NCBI RefSeq assembly: GCF_019511525.1
Contig: NZ_JAEUAT010000016.1
Span: 62,001 to 126,000, forward strand
From: Rhizobium cauense
Lineage (GTDB): Bacteria; Pseudomonadota; Alphaproteobacteria; Rhizobiales; Rhizobiaceae
DNA: 64,000 bases
Direction of reading: 5' to 3'
In this document: positions 17,991-27,153 of the stretch, in pieces
Layout: each line of letters starts with the position of its first letter
Numbering within the stretch: the stretch's first letter is position 1
Position numbers and translations under genes: made by a program
Notes under the pieces: model-generated
Told to the model about the DNA's origin: nothing
The model's database searches: none
Seen by the model: the letters and a program-made list of their open reading frames with translations, nothing else

Positions 17991-19893
17991 ATGGCGGTCG
18001 GTTCGCTTAGTGAAGCATCTGATTGAAGACCTGGCGCCTTTTCCTGGGCGACTGGCCATTACCTGGCGGGTTTCGGTACTCACAGCTTTGGTGGCGGCGG
18101 TCGCGATGTTGCTTCAGACGCCCGAGGTCGCGGTAAGTTGCTATCTGGTCACCTTCGTCATGAAGCCCGACGGCAGCGCAAGCGTGGTGCTAGCCATGAC
18201 GCTGACGTTCGTGATCACCATCGTTATCGTGATCGCAACGATCCTCACGGTGCTGACTATTGGCTCGCCGGGCTTGAGGTTGCTTATGATGGCGACGGTC
18301 TCGTTCACAATGCTTTATATCGGGTCGGCCAGCAAACTCGGACCGACTGGGGCCGTAGTAGCTCTAATTGTTGCGGACATCCTGTCGTTGATCTACACGG
18401 CCTCTAGCGGCCAGATCATCACAGATGGGCTTAGATTTGCATGGGAGATGGTTGCGCTGCCCATGATGATGATTGTTGTCTTCAACATATTGCTTGGCCG
18501 CTCGACTGTCGCCATTCTTCACGACAACCTCCTCCGTCGGCTTGTGGCAGTACGAGACGAGCTCTCCGTTCCAAGCGAGACCAGCAGCCAGTCCGTGCGC
18601 GAACTCCTACGGCGAGGCAACGCGGAACCTTTGGCGAAACTCAAGTTCGTACGCATGTTCAAATTGGTATCGAACAAAAGGGCGGCGCGAATCGCGGACG
18701 ACATCACGGCATCCTATCAATTGCTGCTTGCTACATCGGAGATGGATCCTGAGGAGAATTCAGCGAACCGGCAGACGCTTCTCTCTCATGTCAGCCGCGT
18801 CATCCACGACCTGAAGGCCGGACGGGCGCCCCCGGCTCCCCCGCCATTGTCCGATTCCGCAACGCCGGCCGATTCAGCCGCATATCGTGCGCTTGCCGCT
18901 ATTGCCGGCGAGGAGCATCCGCCTTACCGATCGGGAAGCAACAGTCCGTTTTTCGCTAACGACGCTCTGACAAATCCAGAGCACGTTCGATATGCGCTGA
19001 AGACGACTGGAGCCGCAATGACATGCTACATCGTTTATGCCGGCATTGACTGGGACGGCATTCATACCGCGATGATTACCTGCTACGTGGTCTCACTGCG
19101 TACGACAGGAGAGACAATTCAAAAACTGGGAATGCGTATACTCGGCTGCCTGATCGGCGCCGCTTTGGGATTGCTCTCGATCGTCTTCTTGATCCCGCAC
19201 ATGCATTCAATCGGTCATCTCATGCTTCTTGTATTCGCGGGTACCTTCATCGCTGCGTGGATTGCAAACGGCGGCGAACGGTCTTCCTATGCAGGAATAC
19301 AAGTCGGCTTGGCCTTCTTTCTCTGCGTCCTTCAAGGATTCGCACCAGGCATCGATCTGGAGCTGGCACGGGATAGAACTATCGGGATATTACTCGGCAA
19401 CACGGTAATGTATCTCGTGGCCACCCGCATCTGGCCGATCGGTACTGAGCAAGCTCTGAGAACGAACCTTTCCAGGGCACTGAAAGAGCTAGCAACTCTT
19501 GCTTCAGTTCCAATACCTGCCCGCGAACAGGCCGCTGCGTTGGCCGCCGAAATTGGTGGGTCGATAGGATCCATGGAGAAGTCCTTCAGCCTTGTCCCAC
19601 TTGAGCCCGCGTCCGTTCGACCGGCAGAGAGCTTACGAGGCACCTTGCGCTTCATCGCGGATGAAGCAGAGATGCTTAATCGGCAGATCTACCTTGCTCG
19701 ATCCGATATCCCTGGCGTTGGTGAGCGCTTAACTAAACTTGCCGACCAGGTTGGTAGCCCCTACCTTGCCCGCTCGCGCGACGGCGGCGCGAGCGAAGAG
19801 AAACAACCGTCTCAGCCTGATGGCTCGCCCTTGAAGCCTATCGATGCTCGGATCTCTCGCATGGAAGTGCTGATGAGGGCTGTCAATCCTTGA
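17974..19893 (+). CDS. mdtO: FUSC-family inner-membrane efflux protein, MdtO type
   Basis: The 639-residue protein has two sets of membrane helices (about residues 30-190 and 355-490) separated by a soluble helical region, and a soluble C-terminal tail. This is the FUSC/aromatic-acid-exporter layout also seen in MdtO. The second block holds the conserved GIDWDGIHTAMITCYVVSL and a G-rich helix (LGCLIGAALGLLSI). It overlaps mdtN, so the two are translationally coupled. A role in export of toxic aromatic or acid compounds is inference. Confidence 0.87.
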   Translation: MTKAAEWRSVRLVKHLIEDLAPFPGRLAITWRVSVLTALVAAVAMLLQTPEVAVSCYLVTFVMKPDGSASVVLAMTLTFVITIVIVIATILTVLTIGSPGLRLLMMATVSFTMLYIGSASKLGPTGAVVALIVADILSLIYTASSGQIITDGLRFAWEMVALPMMMIVVFNILLGRSTVAILHDNLLRRLVAVRDELSVPSETSSQSVRELLRRGNAEPLAKLKFVRMFKLVSNKRAARIADDITASYQLLLATSEMDPEENSANRQTLLSHVSRVIHDLKAGRAPPAPPPLSDSATPADSAAYRALAAIAGEEHPPYRSGSNSPFFANDALTNPEHVRYALKTTGAAMTCYIVYAGIDWDGIHTAMITCYVVSLRTTGETIQKLGMRILGCLIGAALGLLSIVFLIPHMHSIGHLMLLVFAGTFIAAWIANGGERSSYAGIQVGLAFFLCVLQGFAPGIDLELARDRTIGILLGNTVMYLVATRIWPIGTEQALRTNLSRALKELATLASVPIPAREQAAALAAEIGGSIGSMEKSFSLVPLEPASVRPAESLRGTLRFIADEAEMLNRQIYLARSDIPGVGERLTKLADQVGSPYLARSRDGGASEEKQPSQPDGSPLKPIDARISRMEVLMRAVNP

Positions 19894-20064
19894 TCCGGTG
19901 CGTCGGTACGCCGGCACTATCGATGGTCGTGTCGATCCTATCCGTAGGTGTGATTTTCCGCTCCATCATAGGCAGCTAGATTTTGGTCATCAGCGCTTCT
20001 GAAGATCAAGTTTCTCACGAAACGGAGCGACAACCTGACAATTCCGCCGGACCTTTCACAAGCG

Positions 20065-20083
20065 CCACGGACGCCGTCCGTGG
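20065..20083 (+). other. Tight 8-bp hairpin upstream of the exported hydrolase
   Basis: CCACGGAC pairs exactly with GTCCGTGG around GCC. It lies in the 291-base gap between mdtO and the hydrolase gene, with no U-run. It may end the mdt transcript or sit in the hydrolase leader. Confidence 0.4.
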
Positions 20084-20184
20084 TGGCGGCGGATTGATGC
20101 CTTTGACCACTTCGCTCGGAGCGTCCGAGCATTGCACCAGTACCGCCTTCTTTGACCCAACCTAACCAAGAGAAAGCCGTGGAA

Positions 20185-20979
20185 ATGAAAAAGCTCAAGA
20201 CGTATCTGGCACTCGCAGTTGCCCTTCCCCTCGTCGCACTCGCCGCTCCAGCGAGCGCTGAAACGCTGAAGAACATTGTTCTCGTTCACGGTGCCTGGGT
20301 GGATGGATCGGGTTGGAAGCCTGTCTATGAAATCCTGACTAAGGAAGGCTTCAACGTGACCATGGTTCAAGAGCCCGAGACCTCGTTCGCTGACGATGTC
20401 GCCGCAGCGAAGCGTGTCCTCGACATGCAGGAAGGGCCGACGCTCCTGGTAGGACATAGCTACGGCGGCTCGATCATTACCGAGGCCGGCGTTCATCCGA
20501 ACGTGTCTGCTCTTGTATATGTGGCCGCCCACGCCCCAGACGTCGGCGAAGACGAAGGGACGCTTGGAAAGAAGACGCCAAGCGTACTCGCCAAGACCGA
20601 GGGTGCGATAAAAAAGACACCGGACGGCTACACGTATCTGAACCCCGTGGAATTTCCGAAGCTGTTCGCCCCTGACATGCCGCACGAGCAAGCTGTATTC
20701 GAATCGCGTTCTCAAGTGCTTGCTGCAGCGGAAGTGTTCACGACCCCGCTGACAGCAGCGGCCTGGAAGACCAAGCCGAGCTGGGCGATCGTCGCGGGCA
20801 ACGACCAGATCATCAACCCCGACCTGGAGCGCTGGTACTACGAGCGCGCGAAGAGCCATACGATCGAGATTAAAGGCGCGAGCCACTCGGTTTATGAATC
20901 GCATCCCAAGGAAGTTGCAGAGGTGATCATCGAAGCGGCCCGAAAGGCCGAGACCGAAGCAAAGTCGGCGAAGAAGTAA
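20185..20979 (+). CDS. Exported alpha/beta hydrolase
   Basis: The 264-residue protein has a Sec signal peptide (MKKLKTYLALAVALPLVALA, cleavage likely after PASA) and an alpha/beta-hydrolase fold. It shows the oxyanion segment VLVHGAWVDGSGW, nucleophile elbow GHSYGG, a late aspartate (AGNDQIINP) and a histidine (GASHSVYESHP). It resembles EstP/esterase-like periplasmic hydrolases; the substrate is unknown. ATG at 20185 is chosen because the signal peptide begins there, although the frame is open from 20152. It ends 84 bases before mdcA and could be read with it. Confidence 0.87.
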   Translation: MKKLKTYLALAVALPLVALAAPASAETLKNIVLVHGAWVDGSGWKPVYEILTKEGFNVTMVQEPETSFADDVAAAKRVLDMQEGPTLLVGHSYGGSIITEAGVHPNVSALVYVAAHAPDVGEDEGTLGKKTPSVLAKTEGAIKKTPDGYTYLNPVEFPKLFAPDMPHEQAVFESRSQVLAAAEVFTTPLTAAAWKTKPSWAIVAGNDQIINPDLERWYYERAKSHTIEIKGASHSVYESHPKEVAEVIIEAARKAETEAKSAKK

Positions 20980-20995
20980 ATCGCAATCAAGCCTG

Positions 20996-21029
20996 GCCGC
21001 CGACCCCGAACCCAATTCGCGTCGGCGGT
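20996..21029 (+). other. Hairpin before mdcA
   Basis: CCGCCGAC pairs with GTCGGCGG, extended by one G-U pair, around a 16-base loop. It lies between the hydrolase stop and the mdcA ribosome-binding region. Without a U-run it could be a weak terminator or an attenuating structure for the malonate operon. Confidence 0.4.
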
Positions 21030-21063
21030 CACCTCTGAGACCCAAGTCCCCCCAGGAGCAGAG

Positions 21064-22713
21064 ATGACGATGAACTGGCAACACCAACGAGACAACCGCG
21101 ATGCTCGTCTGCATTCCGGCAGTGCGGTCGCTTCGGGCAAAGTCGTGTTGGCGAACGATGCCACACGTTTGCTGGAAGCCGTCCTTCGTCCCGGCGATCG
21201 CGTATGCCTGGAAGGTGACAATCAGAAACAGGCTGATTTGCTGACAGACGCTCTTCTAGCGGCTGACATTTCGAAAGTTCATGATTTGCACATGGTGCAG
21301 TCGGGAGTCGTTCTGCCTGGTCATCTCGACCTGTTCGACCGGGGCGTCGCGAAACGGCTCGACTACGCATACTCTGGCCCCCAATCCGCCCGTATCGCCA
21401 CTATGCTTTTCGGCGGAAAGATCGAGCTTGGAGCGGTTCACACCTATCTCGAGTTGTTCGCCCGATACTTCATTGACCTCACACCCAATGTTGCGCTTGT
21501 CGCCGCCGTAAGTGCGGACCGGGAAGGCAATCTCTACACCGGCCCGAATACCGAAGACACCCCCACAGTCGTCGAGGCGACGACATTCAAGGACGGCATC
21601 GTCATCGCGCAGGTCAACGAGATCGTCGATAAGGTTCCACGGGTCGACATTCCAGGTGACCGGGTCCACTTCGTCATCGAAGCCGACAAGCCGTTCTTTG
21701 TCGAACCACTCTTCACTCGCGATCCAGCAGCGATTACGGAAACCCAAATCCTTACTGCAATGCTCGCGATTAAGGGAATCTACGCGCCTTACGGCGTACA
21801 GCGGCTCAATCACGGCATCGGTTTCAGCACAGCGGCAATCGAACTCCTGCTTCCGACATTCGGTGAAAAGCTCGGACTGAAAGGTAAGATCGCAAGCCGC
21901 TTTGCTCTGAACCCACATCCGGCACTCATACCCGCTATCGAATCCGGTTGGGTCGAGCAGATCCACTCCTTCGGGTCGGAAGTTGGTATGGACGATTACA
22001 TCCGGGCACGCTCGGATATCTACTTTACCGGACCCGATGGCTCCCTTCGTTCAAATCGCGCGTTCTGCCAGGTAGCAGGATTATACGCTTGCGACATGTT
22101 CATCGGCTCCACGCTGCAGATCGATCTCGAGGGAAATTCATCTACTGTTACTTCGTCAAGGATCGCAGGTTTCGGCGGAGCGCCAAACATGGGATCGGAC
22201 GCTCGAGGGCGCCGCCATCCCAGCGACCCTTGGCTCCAAGCGGGACGAGAGGCGGATCCCAACGGCGCCGCCCCGCTTCGCCGGGGAAGAAAGCTTGTGG
22301 TTCAGATCGGCGAAACCTTCGGTGAGAAAAACGTGCCGCTCTTTGTCGAGACGCTGGACGCGCTCGCACTGGCAGAGAAACTCAAACTGGAGTTGGCGCC
22401 CGTAATGATCTACGGCGACGACGTCACGCATATCGTGACGGAAGAAGGCATTGCCAACCTTCTGCTTTGCCGAGACAGCCGAGAGCGCGAGCAAGCCATC
22501 CGTGGGGTAGCCGGTTACACAGACGTCGGCCGAGGCCGAGATAAGAAGGCCGTCCAGCAGCTAAGAGAGCGGGGCGTGATCCGACGGCCCGAGGATTTGG
22601 GGATCAACCCGCTCGACGCCGATCGGAAGCTCCTTGCCGCGCGGTCGATAAAGGATCTCGTACATTGGTCGGGCGGTCTGTACTCGCCGCCTTCAAAATT
22701 CCGAAACTGGTGA
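21064..22713 (+). CDS. mdcA: Malonate decarboxylase alpha subunit (acetyl-ACP:malonate ACP transferase)
   Basis: The 549-residue protein is of the usual MdcA length. It shows family segments near VLANDATRLLEAVLRPGD, HTYLELFARYFIDLTPNVAL, GIGFSTAAIELLLPTFGEKL and the C-terminal DLVHWSGGLYSPPSKFRNW. MdcA moves the ACP thiol from acetate to malonate and so makes malonyl-S-ACP, the first step of biotin-independent malonate decarboxylation. It heads an unbroken eight-gene operon. GGAGCAGAG precedes the ATG. Confidence 0.95.
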   Translation: MTMNWQHQRDNRDARLHSGSAVASGKVVLANDATRLLEAVLRPGDRVCLEGDNQKQADLLTDALLAADISKVHDLHMVQSGVVLPGHLDLFDRGVAKRLDYAYSGPQSARIATMLFGGKIELGAVHTYLELFARYFIDLTPNVALVAAVSADREGNLYTGPNTEDTPTVVEATTFKDGIVIAQVNEIVDKVPRVDIPGDRVHFVIEADKPFFVEPLFTRDPAAITETQILTAMLAIKGIYAPYGVQRLNHGIGFSTAAIELLLPTFGEKLGLKGKIASRFALNPHPALIPAIESGWVEQIHSFGSEVGMDDYIRARSDIYFTGPDGSLRSNRAFCQVAGLYACDMFIGSTLQIDLEGNSSTVTSSRIAGFGGAPNMGSDARGRRHPSDPWLQAGREADPNGAAPLRRGRKLVVQIGETFGEKNVPLFVETLDALALAEKLKLELAPVMIYGDDVTHIVTEEGIANLLLCRDSREREQAIRGVAGYTDVGRGRDKKAVQQLRERGVIRRPEDLGINPLDADRKLLAARSIKDLVHWSGGLYSPPSKFRNW

Positions 22714-22726
22714 GAGGCGCAGGACG

Positions 22727-23041
22727 ATGGAAAAACTAACCTTCCACCACAAGATGTTGCAGCGGGCCCCTGGAGCCAAGTGTCTCGCAATCAACGGCGT
22801 CGTGGCCTCAGGAAACCTTGAGGTTCTAACCGAGCGGGTTCTGCACGAAAGCGAATGCACCGTCGAAATCAATACGGCCGCCGATGGCTTCGGCGAGGTC
22901 TGGGCTGCCGTCGTGCAGGACTTCGTCGATCGCTACAACCCTGGTGGTCTCAGGTTTTCGATTAACGACGGAGGAGCCCGCCCGGACATCGTAATGCTCC
23001 GCCTCGCTCAGGCTGTCCGGTTGATGGAGGACACACAATGA
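22727..23041 (+). CDS. mdcC: Malonate decarboxylase acyl-carrier protein (delta subunit)
   Basis: The 104-residue protein is a dedicated ACP. The serine in NGVVASGNLEVL (Ser28) fits the site that carries the triphosphoribosyl-dephospho-CoA prosthetic group. It shuttles acetyl and malonyl groups between MdcA and the MdcDE decarboxylase. It starts 13 bases after mdcA, and its stop overlaps the mdcD start by 4 bases. Confidence 0.93.
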   Translation: MEKLTFHHKMLQRAPGAKCLAINGVVASGNLEVLTERVLHESECTVEINTAADGFGEVWAAVVQDFVDRYNPGGLRFSINDGGARPDIVMLRLAQAVRLMEDTQ

Positions 23042-23973
23042 ACGCCGTATCTACCAAGATTGAAGGCCACCCAGAGGGATCGGCAAGCTGGTACGAAGCG
23101 TCTGCACGTGATCGTATAGCTCTTCTGCTCGATGTCGGCAGTTTCAAAGAGTTCATCGGTCCAGAGATGCGCGAAGTCAGTCCGCATTTGCCGATCTTCA
23201 ATCTTCCCGAGGCTTTCGATGACGGGATTGTAATCGGCAAAGGCGCACTCAACGGGTCTCCGGTTTTTGTTGCCGCACAGGAAGGCCGTTTCATGGGCGG
23301 CGCCTTTGGCGAAGTCCACGGAGCGAAGCTCACCGGCCTCCTTCGGGCGGCTCGCGACCTGAAGGACACACCCGTCCTTATCCTCTTCGACACCGGAGGG
23401 GTCCGCCTTCAGGAAGCAAATGCTGGCGAGCTCGCAATCGCCGAGATTATGCGAGCTGTCGTCGAAGCTCGGACCGCAGGGGTGAAAGTGCTGGGACTGA
23501 TCGGAGGGCGAGCGGGCTGCTATGGAGGCGGAGGTCTCACCGCCGGATGCTGCTCTGGACTGGTCGTCTCGGAACAGGGCCGCATCGCGGTATCTGGCCC
23601 TGAGGTAATTGAGACAAACCGCGGCGTTGAGGAATTCGACTCCCGAGATCGCGCACTGGTCTGGCGGACCATGGGCGGAAAGCACCGAAAGCTTCTTGGT
23701 GGAGCGGAGCTTTTCGTCGATGACACGGCGCGCGGTTTCAGAGAAGCGGCAATAAAGCTCCTTGGGATAGCAGGACCGCTTGGTCTCGAAACGCTGCTGG
23801 CCGAACAAGATCGCCTTGAACAGAGACTTCGAGAATTTGGCGATGCTTCAGACGCGATCGATATCTGGACCGCGATGAAAGTACCGGATGCTGCGTCCGT
23901 GCCGGCCATGGAGGCTAGCGAATTCGTATCCTTGGCAGACAGTGTTGGGAGGAATTTCCATGACGCCCGGTGA
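23038..23973 (+). CDS. mdcD: Malonate decarboxylase beta subunit
   Basis: The 311-residue protein has the carboxyltransferase (crotonase-like) fold, with FMGGAFGEVHGAKLTG and the glycine-rich GGRAGCYGGGGLTAG that forms oxyanion holes. With MdcE it decarboxylates malonyl-S-ACP to acetyl-S-ACP. The start overlaps mdcC by ATGA and the end overlaps mdcE by 14 bases, giving equal translation of the complex. Confidence 0.94.
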   Translation: MNAVSTKIEGHPEGSASWYEASARDRIALLLDVGSFKEFIGPEMREVSPHLPIFNLPEAFDDGIVIGKGALNGSPVFVAAQEGRFMGGAFGEVHGAKLTGLLRAARDLKDTPVLILFDTGGVRLQEANAGELAIAEIMRAVVEARTAGVKVLGLIGGRAGCYGGGGLTAGCCSGLVVSEQGRIAVSGPEVIETNRGVEEFDSRDRALVWRTMGGKHRKLLGGAELFVDDTARGFREAAIKLLGIAGPLGLETLLAEQDRLEQRLREFGDASDAIDIWTAMKVPDAASVPAMEASEFVSLADSVGRNFHDAR

Positions 23974-24679
23974 TCTTCTCGCATCGTTGTTCCCCAACGG
24001 TCACGAAATTATAAATGAGAACGGTTTGCTGCTCGGCTCTGCGCGGCTTGGTCGCAACGGAAAGGCGCTCGTAATTGGAGTTTCCGGTGGAATTCCACTC
24101 GGCGTCGATGAGGCAATCCGTCTTTCCGGGCACGTGCTTGCTTCTCCTGGCTCAGACACCGGGCCGATCATCGTTATCGTCGACAGCGATAGTCAACGCA
24201 TGAGCAAGCGCGACGAGCTGCTGGGTCTCAACGAGTTCCTTGCACACTTGGCAAAGTGTCTTCTTTACGCGGACATGGTTTGTCGTCCGACGATCGGAAT
24301 CCTATATGGTCACACCGCCGCAGGAGCGTTTTTGGCAACTGCGCTGGCGACTCGGGTGCTGGTCGGGCTACCAGGAGCGGACCCGGCGGTCATGGACCTA
24401 CCGTCGATGTCGAAAGTCACCAAGCTTTCCATTGAGGTCCTTCAAGAGAAGGCCAAATCGACGCCAGTGTTCGCACCGGGTCTGGAAAACCTCGCCCAAA
24501 CAGGTGCCGTCCATCTGCTATGGGACGAGAAGAAAGCCCTAGCGGACCAACTGGACGAATTGCTGCGCGACCTGCCGGACGCCGCAGACAAGCGGGGCGA
24601 TCTTGGGCAGGCTCGCAAAGGGCGACTGAAAGCAGGCCCCATAGCGGAGCGCGTCTATGAACTCGCGGTCGCGCGGTAG
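23960..24679 (+). CDS. mdcE: Malonate decarboxylase gamma subunit
   Basis: The 239-residue protein is the second half of the decarboxylase. It has the AHLAKCLLYADMVCRPTIGI and GHTAAGAFLATALAT segments typical of MdcE. The start is fixed by GGGAGGA 6 bases upstream, inside the end of mdcD; the open frame extends further back but lacks such a site. It overlaps mdcG by 23 bases. Confidence 0.93.
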   Translation: MTPGDLLASLFPNGHEIINENGLLLGSARLGRNGKALVIGVSGGIPLGVDEAIRLSGHVLASPGSDTGPIIVIVDSDSQRMSKRDELLGLNEFLAHLAKCLLYADMVCRPTIGILYGHTAAGAFLATALATRVLVGLPGADPAVMDLPSMSKVTKLSIEVLQEKAKSTPVFAPGLENLAQTGAVHLLWDEKKALADQLDELLRDLPDAADKRGDLGQARKGRLKAGPIAERVYELAVAR

Positions 24680-25307
24680 CGCTCAGCCGCTGAAGCGGCA
24701 CGATCTTGTCGTTATTGCTCCACTCTCTTCCAGCGCGGACCCAATCCTGGCAGCATGGATTGGGAATGGTTGGCCACTGATCAGCCGCAGGCCCACGCCC
24801 GACGATGTCGGCGGAGTTGCGGTTGGCCTTCCCTTGCCTCCCCTTCAAGGAAAAAAGCGCCTCTCGTTTGTCATTCGACGGGATCAGATCGTCTCGATCC
24901 GCGCGCCGCTCCTTTTAAGTGACGTCGCCCACAAGGCGCCGTCATCCTGGATGCCGACGATCAACCATATCAAAAGGTTGGCGAGCGAGAACGGCTTGGA
25001 CATCGGTGTGTTCGGAAGCCTGGCCTGGAGCGCTCTCACCGGCTTGGACTATCTGACTGAGAGTTCGGATCTGGATCTCCTTCTATACGTCAACGCTGAG
25101 ACGAACCTTGATCGCGTCTTAGGACGTCTTGCGCAAATACAGGCCCTCGCACCGATGCGATTGGATGGGGAATTCGTACGGGAAGATGGAGCGGCAGCCA
25201 ATTGGAGGGAGTTTCGCAGCACTGCTCGCGAAGTCCTGATCAAGTCGCTCGATGGGGCATGTTTCATCGATCGCAACAAGTTCCTAGCTGGAGATGTCGC
25301 CAAATGA
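24657..25307 (+). CDS. mdcG: Malonate decarboxylase holo-ACP synthase (phosphoribosyl-dephospho-CoA transferase)
   Basis: The 216-residue protein has the nucleotidyltransferase signature GSLAWSALTGLDYL followed by SDLDLLL, which supplies the metal-binding aspartates. It attaches the 2'-(5''-triphosphoribosyl)-3'-dephospho-CoA group made by MdcB to the serine of MdcC. It overlaps mdcE upstream and mdcB (ATGA) downstream. Confidence 0.9.
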   Translation: MNSRSRGSAQPLKRHDLVVIAPLSSSADPILAAWIGNGWPLISRRPTPDDVGGVAVGLPLPPLQGKKRLSFVIRRDQIVSIRAPLLLSDVAHKAPSSWMPTINHIKRLASENGLDIGVFGSLAWSALTGLDYLTESSDLDLLLYVNAETNLDRVLGRLAQIQALAPMRLDGEFVREDGAAANWREFRSTAREVLIKSLDGACFIDRNKFLAGDVAK

Positions 25308-26194
25308 AGAACGTGCTTTCCACATTGCTCGCGCCACAACAACAGCTCCTTGCACCCAGGGCACGTCCTTGGGTGGACATGGATACTATCGCCGTGAGCG
25401 CCCGTCAGAGTTTGATCCTCGAACTCGAGACGTGGCCGAAGCCAGGCCTAGTAAGCCACATCGACTGCGGCAGCCACCACGACATGAATTCTGAAACATT
25501 TCGAGAAAGCGCGGATGTCATCGAACCATATCTCGCAGCGTTGGTGCGAGCTGGCGCTACAGGCGGCAAGATGGGTCGGCTCAGGGTCATCGGGATCCAG
25601 GCAGAGCGGGCGATGCTTTCCGCCACCAACGGCATCAACACTCATAGAGGCGCAATCTTTGGCATGGGCCTGCTTTGTGCCGCAGCCGGCGCGCGCGCGA
25701 ATGGCAGAGTGGCAGACAATCTCTCCTTGGGATCGATCGTTTCGCTGCTCTGGGGAAATGACATATTCGACGGGCCCTTGCCATTGCATAGTCACGGCGG
25801 CCGAGCGCGTAGGAAATATGGAGCGGGCGGCGCGCGTATCGAGGCTGCTCGAGGGTTCCCGACCGTCTACGAGGTTGGTCTCCCAACGCTCAGGCAATAT
25901 CGCGCCAACTTTCCCGACGACATGGAAGCAGTTCGAGTTCAAACGTGTTTCGCCCTTATCGCGGCTGTCGAGGACACGAACCTTCTGCACAGGGGCGGCC
26001 AGCAAGGCCTTCGCCACGCCAGGCTTGCCGCCGATGCTTGGCTTAAAGACGGTGGGATCGCTAACCCGCGTTGGCGGGAGAGCGCCCACTCAGTCCATCA
26101 AGAGTTCATCAGCCGCTGGCTTAGCCCAGGGGGATCTGCGGATCTCCTCGCGATGACTCTTTTCGTGGACGCTCAGGAAAGGCCCTATGTCTGA
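25304..26194 (+). CDS. mdcB: Triphosphoribosyl-dephospho-CoA synthase
   Basis: The 296-residue protein is of the CitG/MdcB family: ELETWPKPGLVSHIDCGSH near residue 45, NTHRGAIFGMGLLCAAAGAR near residue 110, and HGGRARRKYGAGGARIEA. It makes the prosthetic-group precursor from dephospho-CoA and ATP. Start and stop both overlap neighbours (ATGA with mdcG, TGATG with mdcF). Confidence 0.92.
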   Translation: MKNVLSTLLAPQQQLLAPRARPWVDMDTIAVSARQSLILELETWPKPGLVSHIDCGSHHDMNSETFRESADVIEPYLAALVRAGATGGKMGRLRVIGIQAERAMLSATNGINTHRGAIFGMGLLCAAAGARANGRVADNLSLGSIVSLLWGNDIFDGPLPLHSHGGRARRKYGAGGARIEAARGFPTVYEVGLPTLRQYRANFPDDMEAVRVQTCFALIAAVEDTNLLHRGGQQGLRHARLAADAWLKDGGIANPRWRESAHSVHQEFISRWLSPGGSADLLAMTLFVDAQERPYV

Positions 26195-27144
26195 TGGCCG
26201 CGACAATCCTCCTCGCTCTGACGCCGATATTCTTCGTCATGGCCCTGGGTTATGGGGCCGGACGGTGGAACATTGTCGACAATCATCACGTCGACGGCCT
26301 CAATGTACTGGTCATGAACTTTGCTCTGCCTGCCTCCTTGTTTGCCGCAACCGCTTCTGCTTCGCGATCGGAGATGTATGCCCAAGCTCCGCTCTTCGTG
26401 ATCTTAAGCGGCGTGATGCTCGTCGTGTTCTTGGCGTGGTACTGCTTTCAAGTCACAGTCAGAAAAACGGGAAGGCCGGATTCATCTCTTCAAGCGCTTA
26501 CGATCGCTTTTCCCAACCTAGCTGGCGTCGGGTTGCCGATATTGGCGGACGTGATCGGCCCGGCTGGTACCATACCCCTCGCGGTGGCGCTCGCGGCCGG
26601 CTCCATCGTCATCAGCCCGCTGGCTTTGATCTTGGTGGAACTGAATGTAAAAAAAGACGGCGTCGATGCGTCAGCAGGCACGTCGAAGGTCTTCAGTGCG
26701 CTCCGGCACGCTCTGACCAAGCCAGTGGTTCTCGCGCCAGCCTTGGGTATCATGTTCTCCCTGAGCGGACTGCCGACCGGAAAAGTGTTGGATGCAAGTC
26801 TGTTGCTGATCGGGCATGCAGCTCCGGGGGTCGCGCTATTCCTAACGGGTGTCGTGCTTTCGGCTCAGGCTTTTCGTTTGAACTGGAAGGTCGTGAACGC
26901 CACGATCGTGGCCGATCTGGTTCGTCCCTTACTGACTGCTGCGATCGTGCTGCCTCTAGGCGTCGCGTCAGAGACTGCTAAGGTAGCGATCCTGCTCGCG
27001 GCTGTCCCGTCGGGCTTCTTCGGTATCCTGTTTGCGGTCAACTACCGGCTCGACTCGGCCACGACCGGATCGATGGTGATCGCCAGCACCATTTCAAGCA
27101 TCGTCACTCTGGCCGTAGCCATCGTTTTGCTCTATCCGCACTGA
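26194..27144 (+). CDS. mdcF: Malonate transporter, AEC (auxin efflux carrier) family
   Basis: The 316-residue integral membrane protein has about ten helices in two inverted repeats and AEC family marks: LNVLVMNFALPASLF near residue 40 and the late AAVPSGFFGILFAVNY. Its place inside the mdc operon identifies it as the likely malonate importer. Klebsiella uses an AEC-type MdcF, Pseudomonas uses MdcLM. Its start overlaps the mdcB stop. Confidence 0.9.
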   Translation: MAATILLALTPIFFVMALGYGAGRWNIVDNHHVDGLNVLVMNFALPASLFAATASASRSEMYAQAPLFVILSGVMLVVFLAWYCFQVTVRKTGRPDSSLQALTIAFPNLAGVGLPILADVIGPAGTIPLAVALAAGSIVISPLALILVELNVKKDGVDASAGTSKVFSALRHALTKPVVLAPALGIMFSLSGLPTGKVLDASLLLIGHAAPGVALFLTGVVLSAQAFRLNWKVVNATIVADLVRPLLTAAIVLPLGVASETAKVAILLAAVPSGFFGILFAVNYRLDSATTGSMVIASTISSIVTLAVAIVLLYPH

Positions 27145-27153
27145 GGCTGTGAT

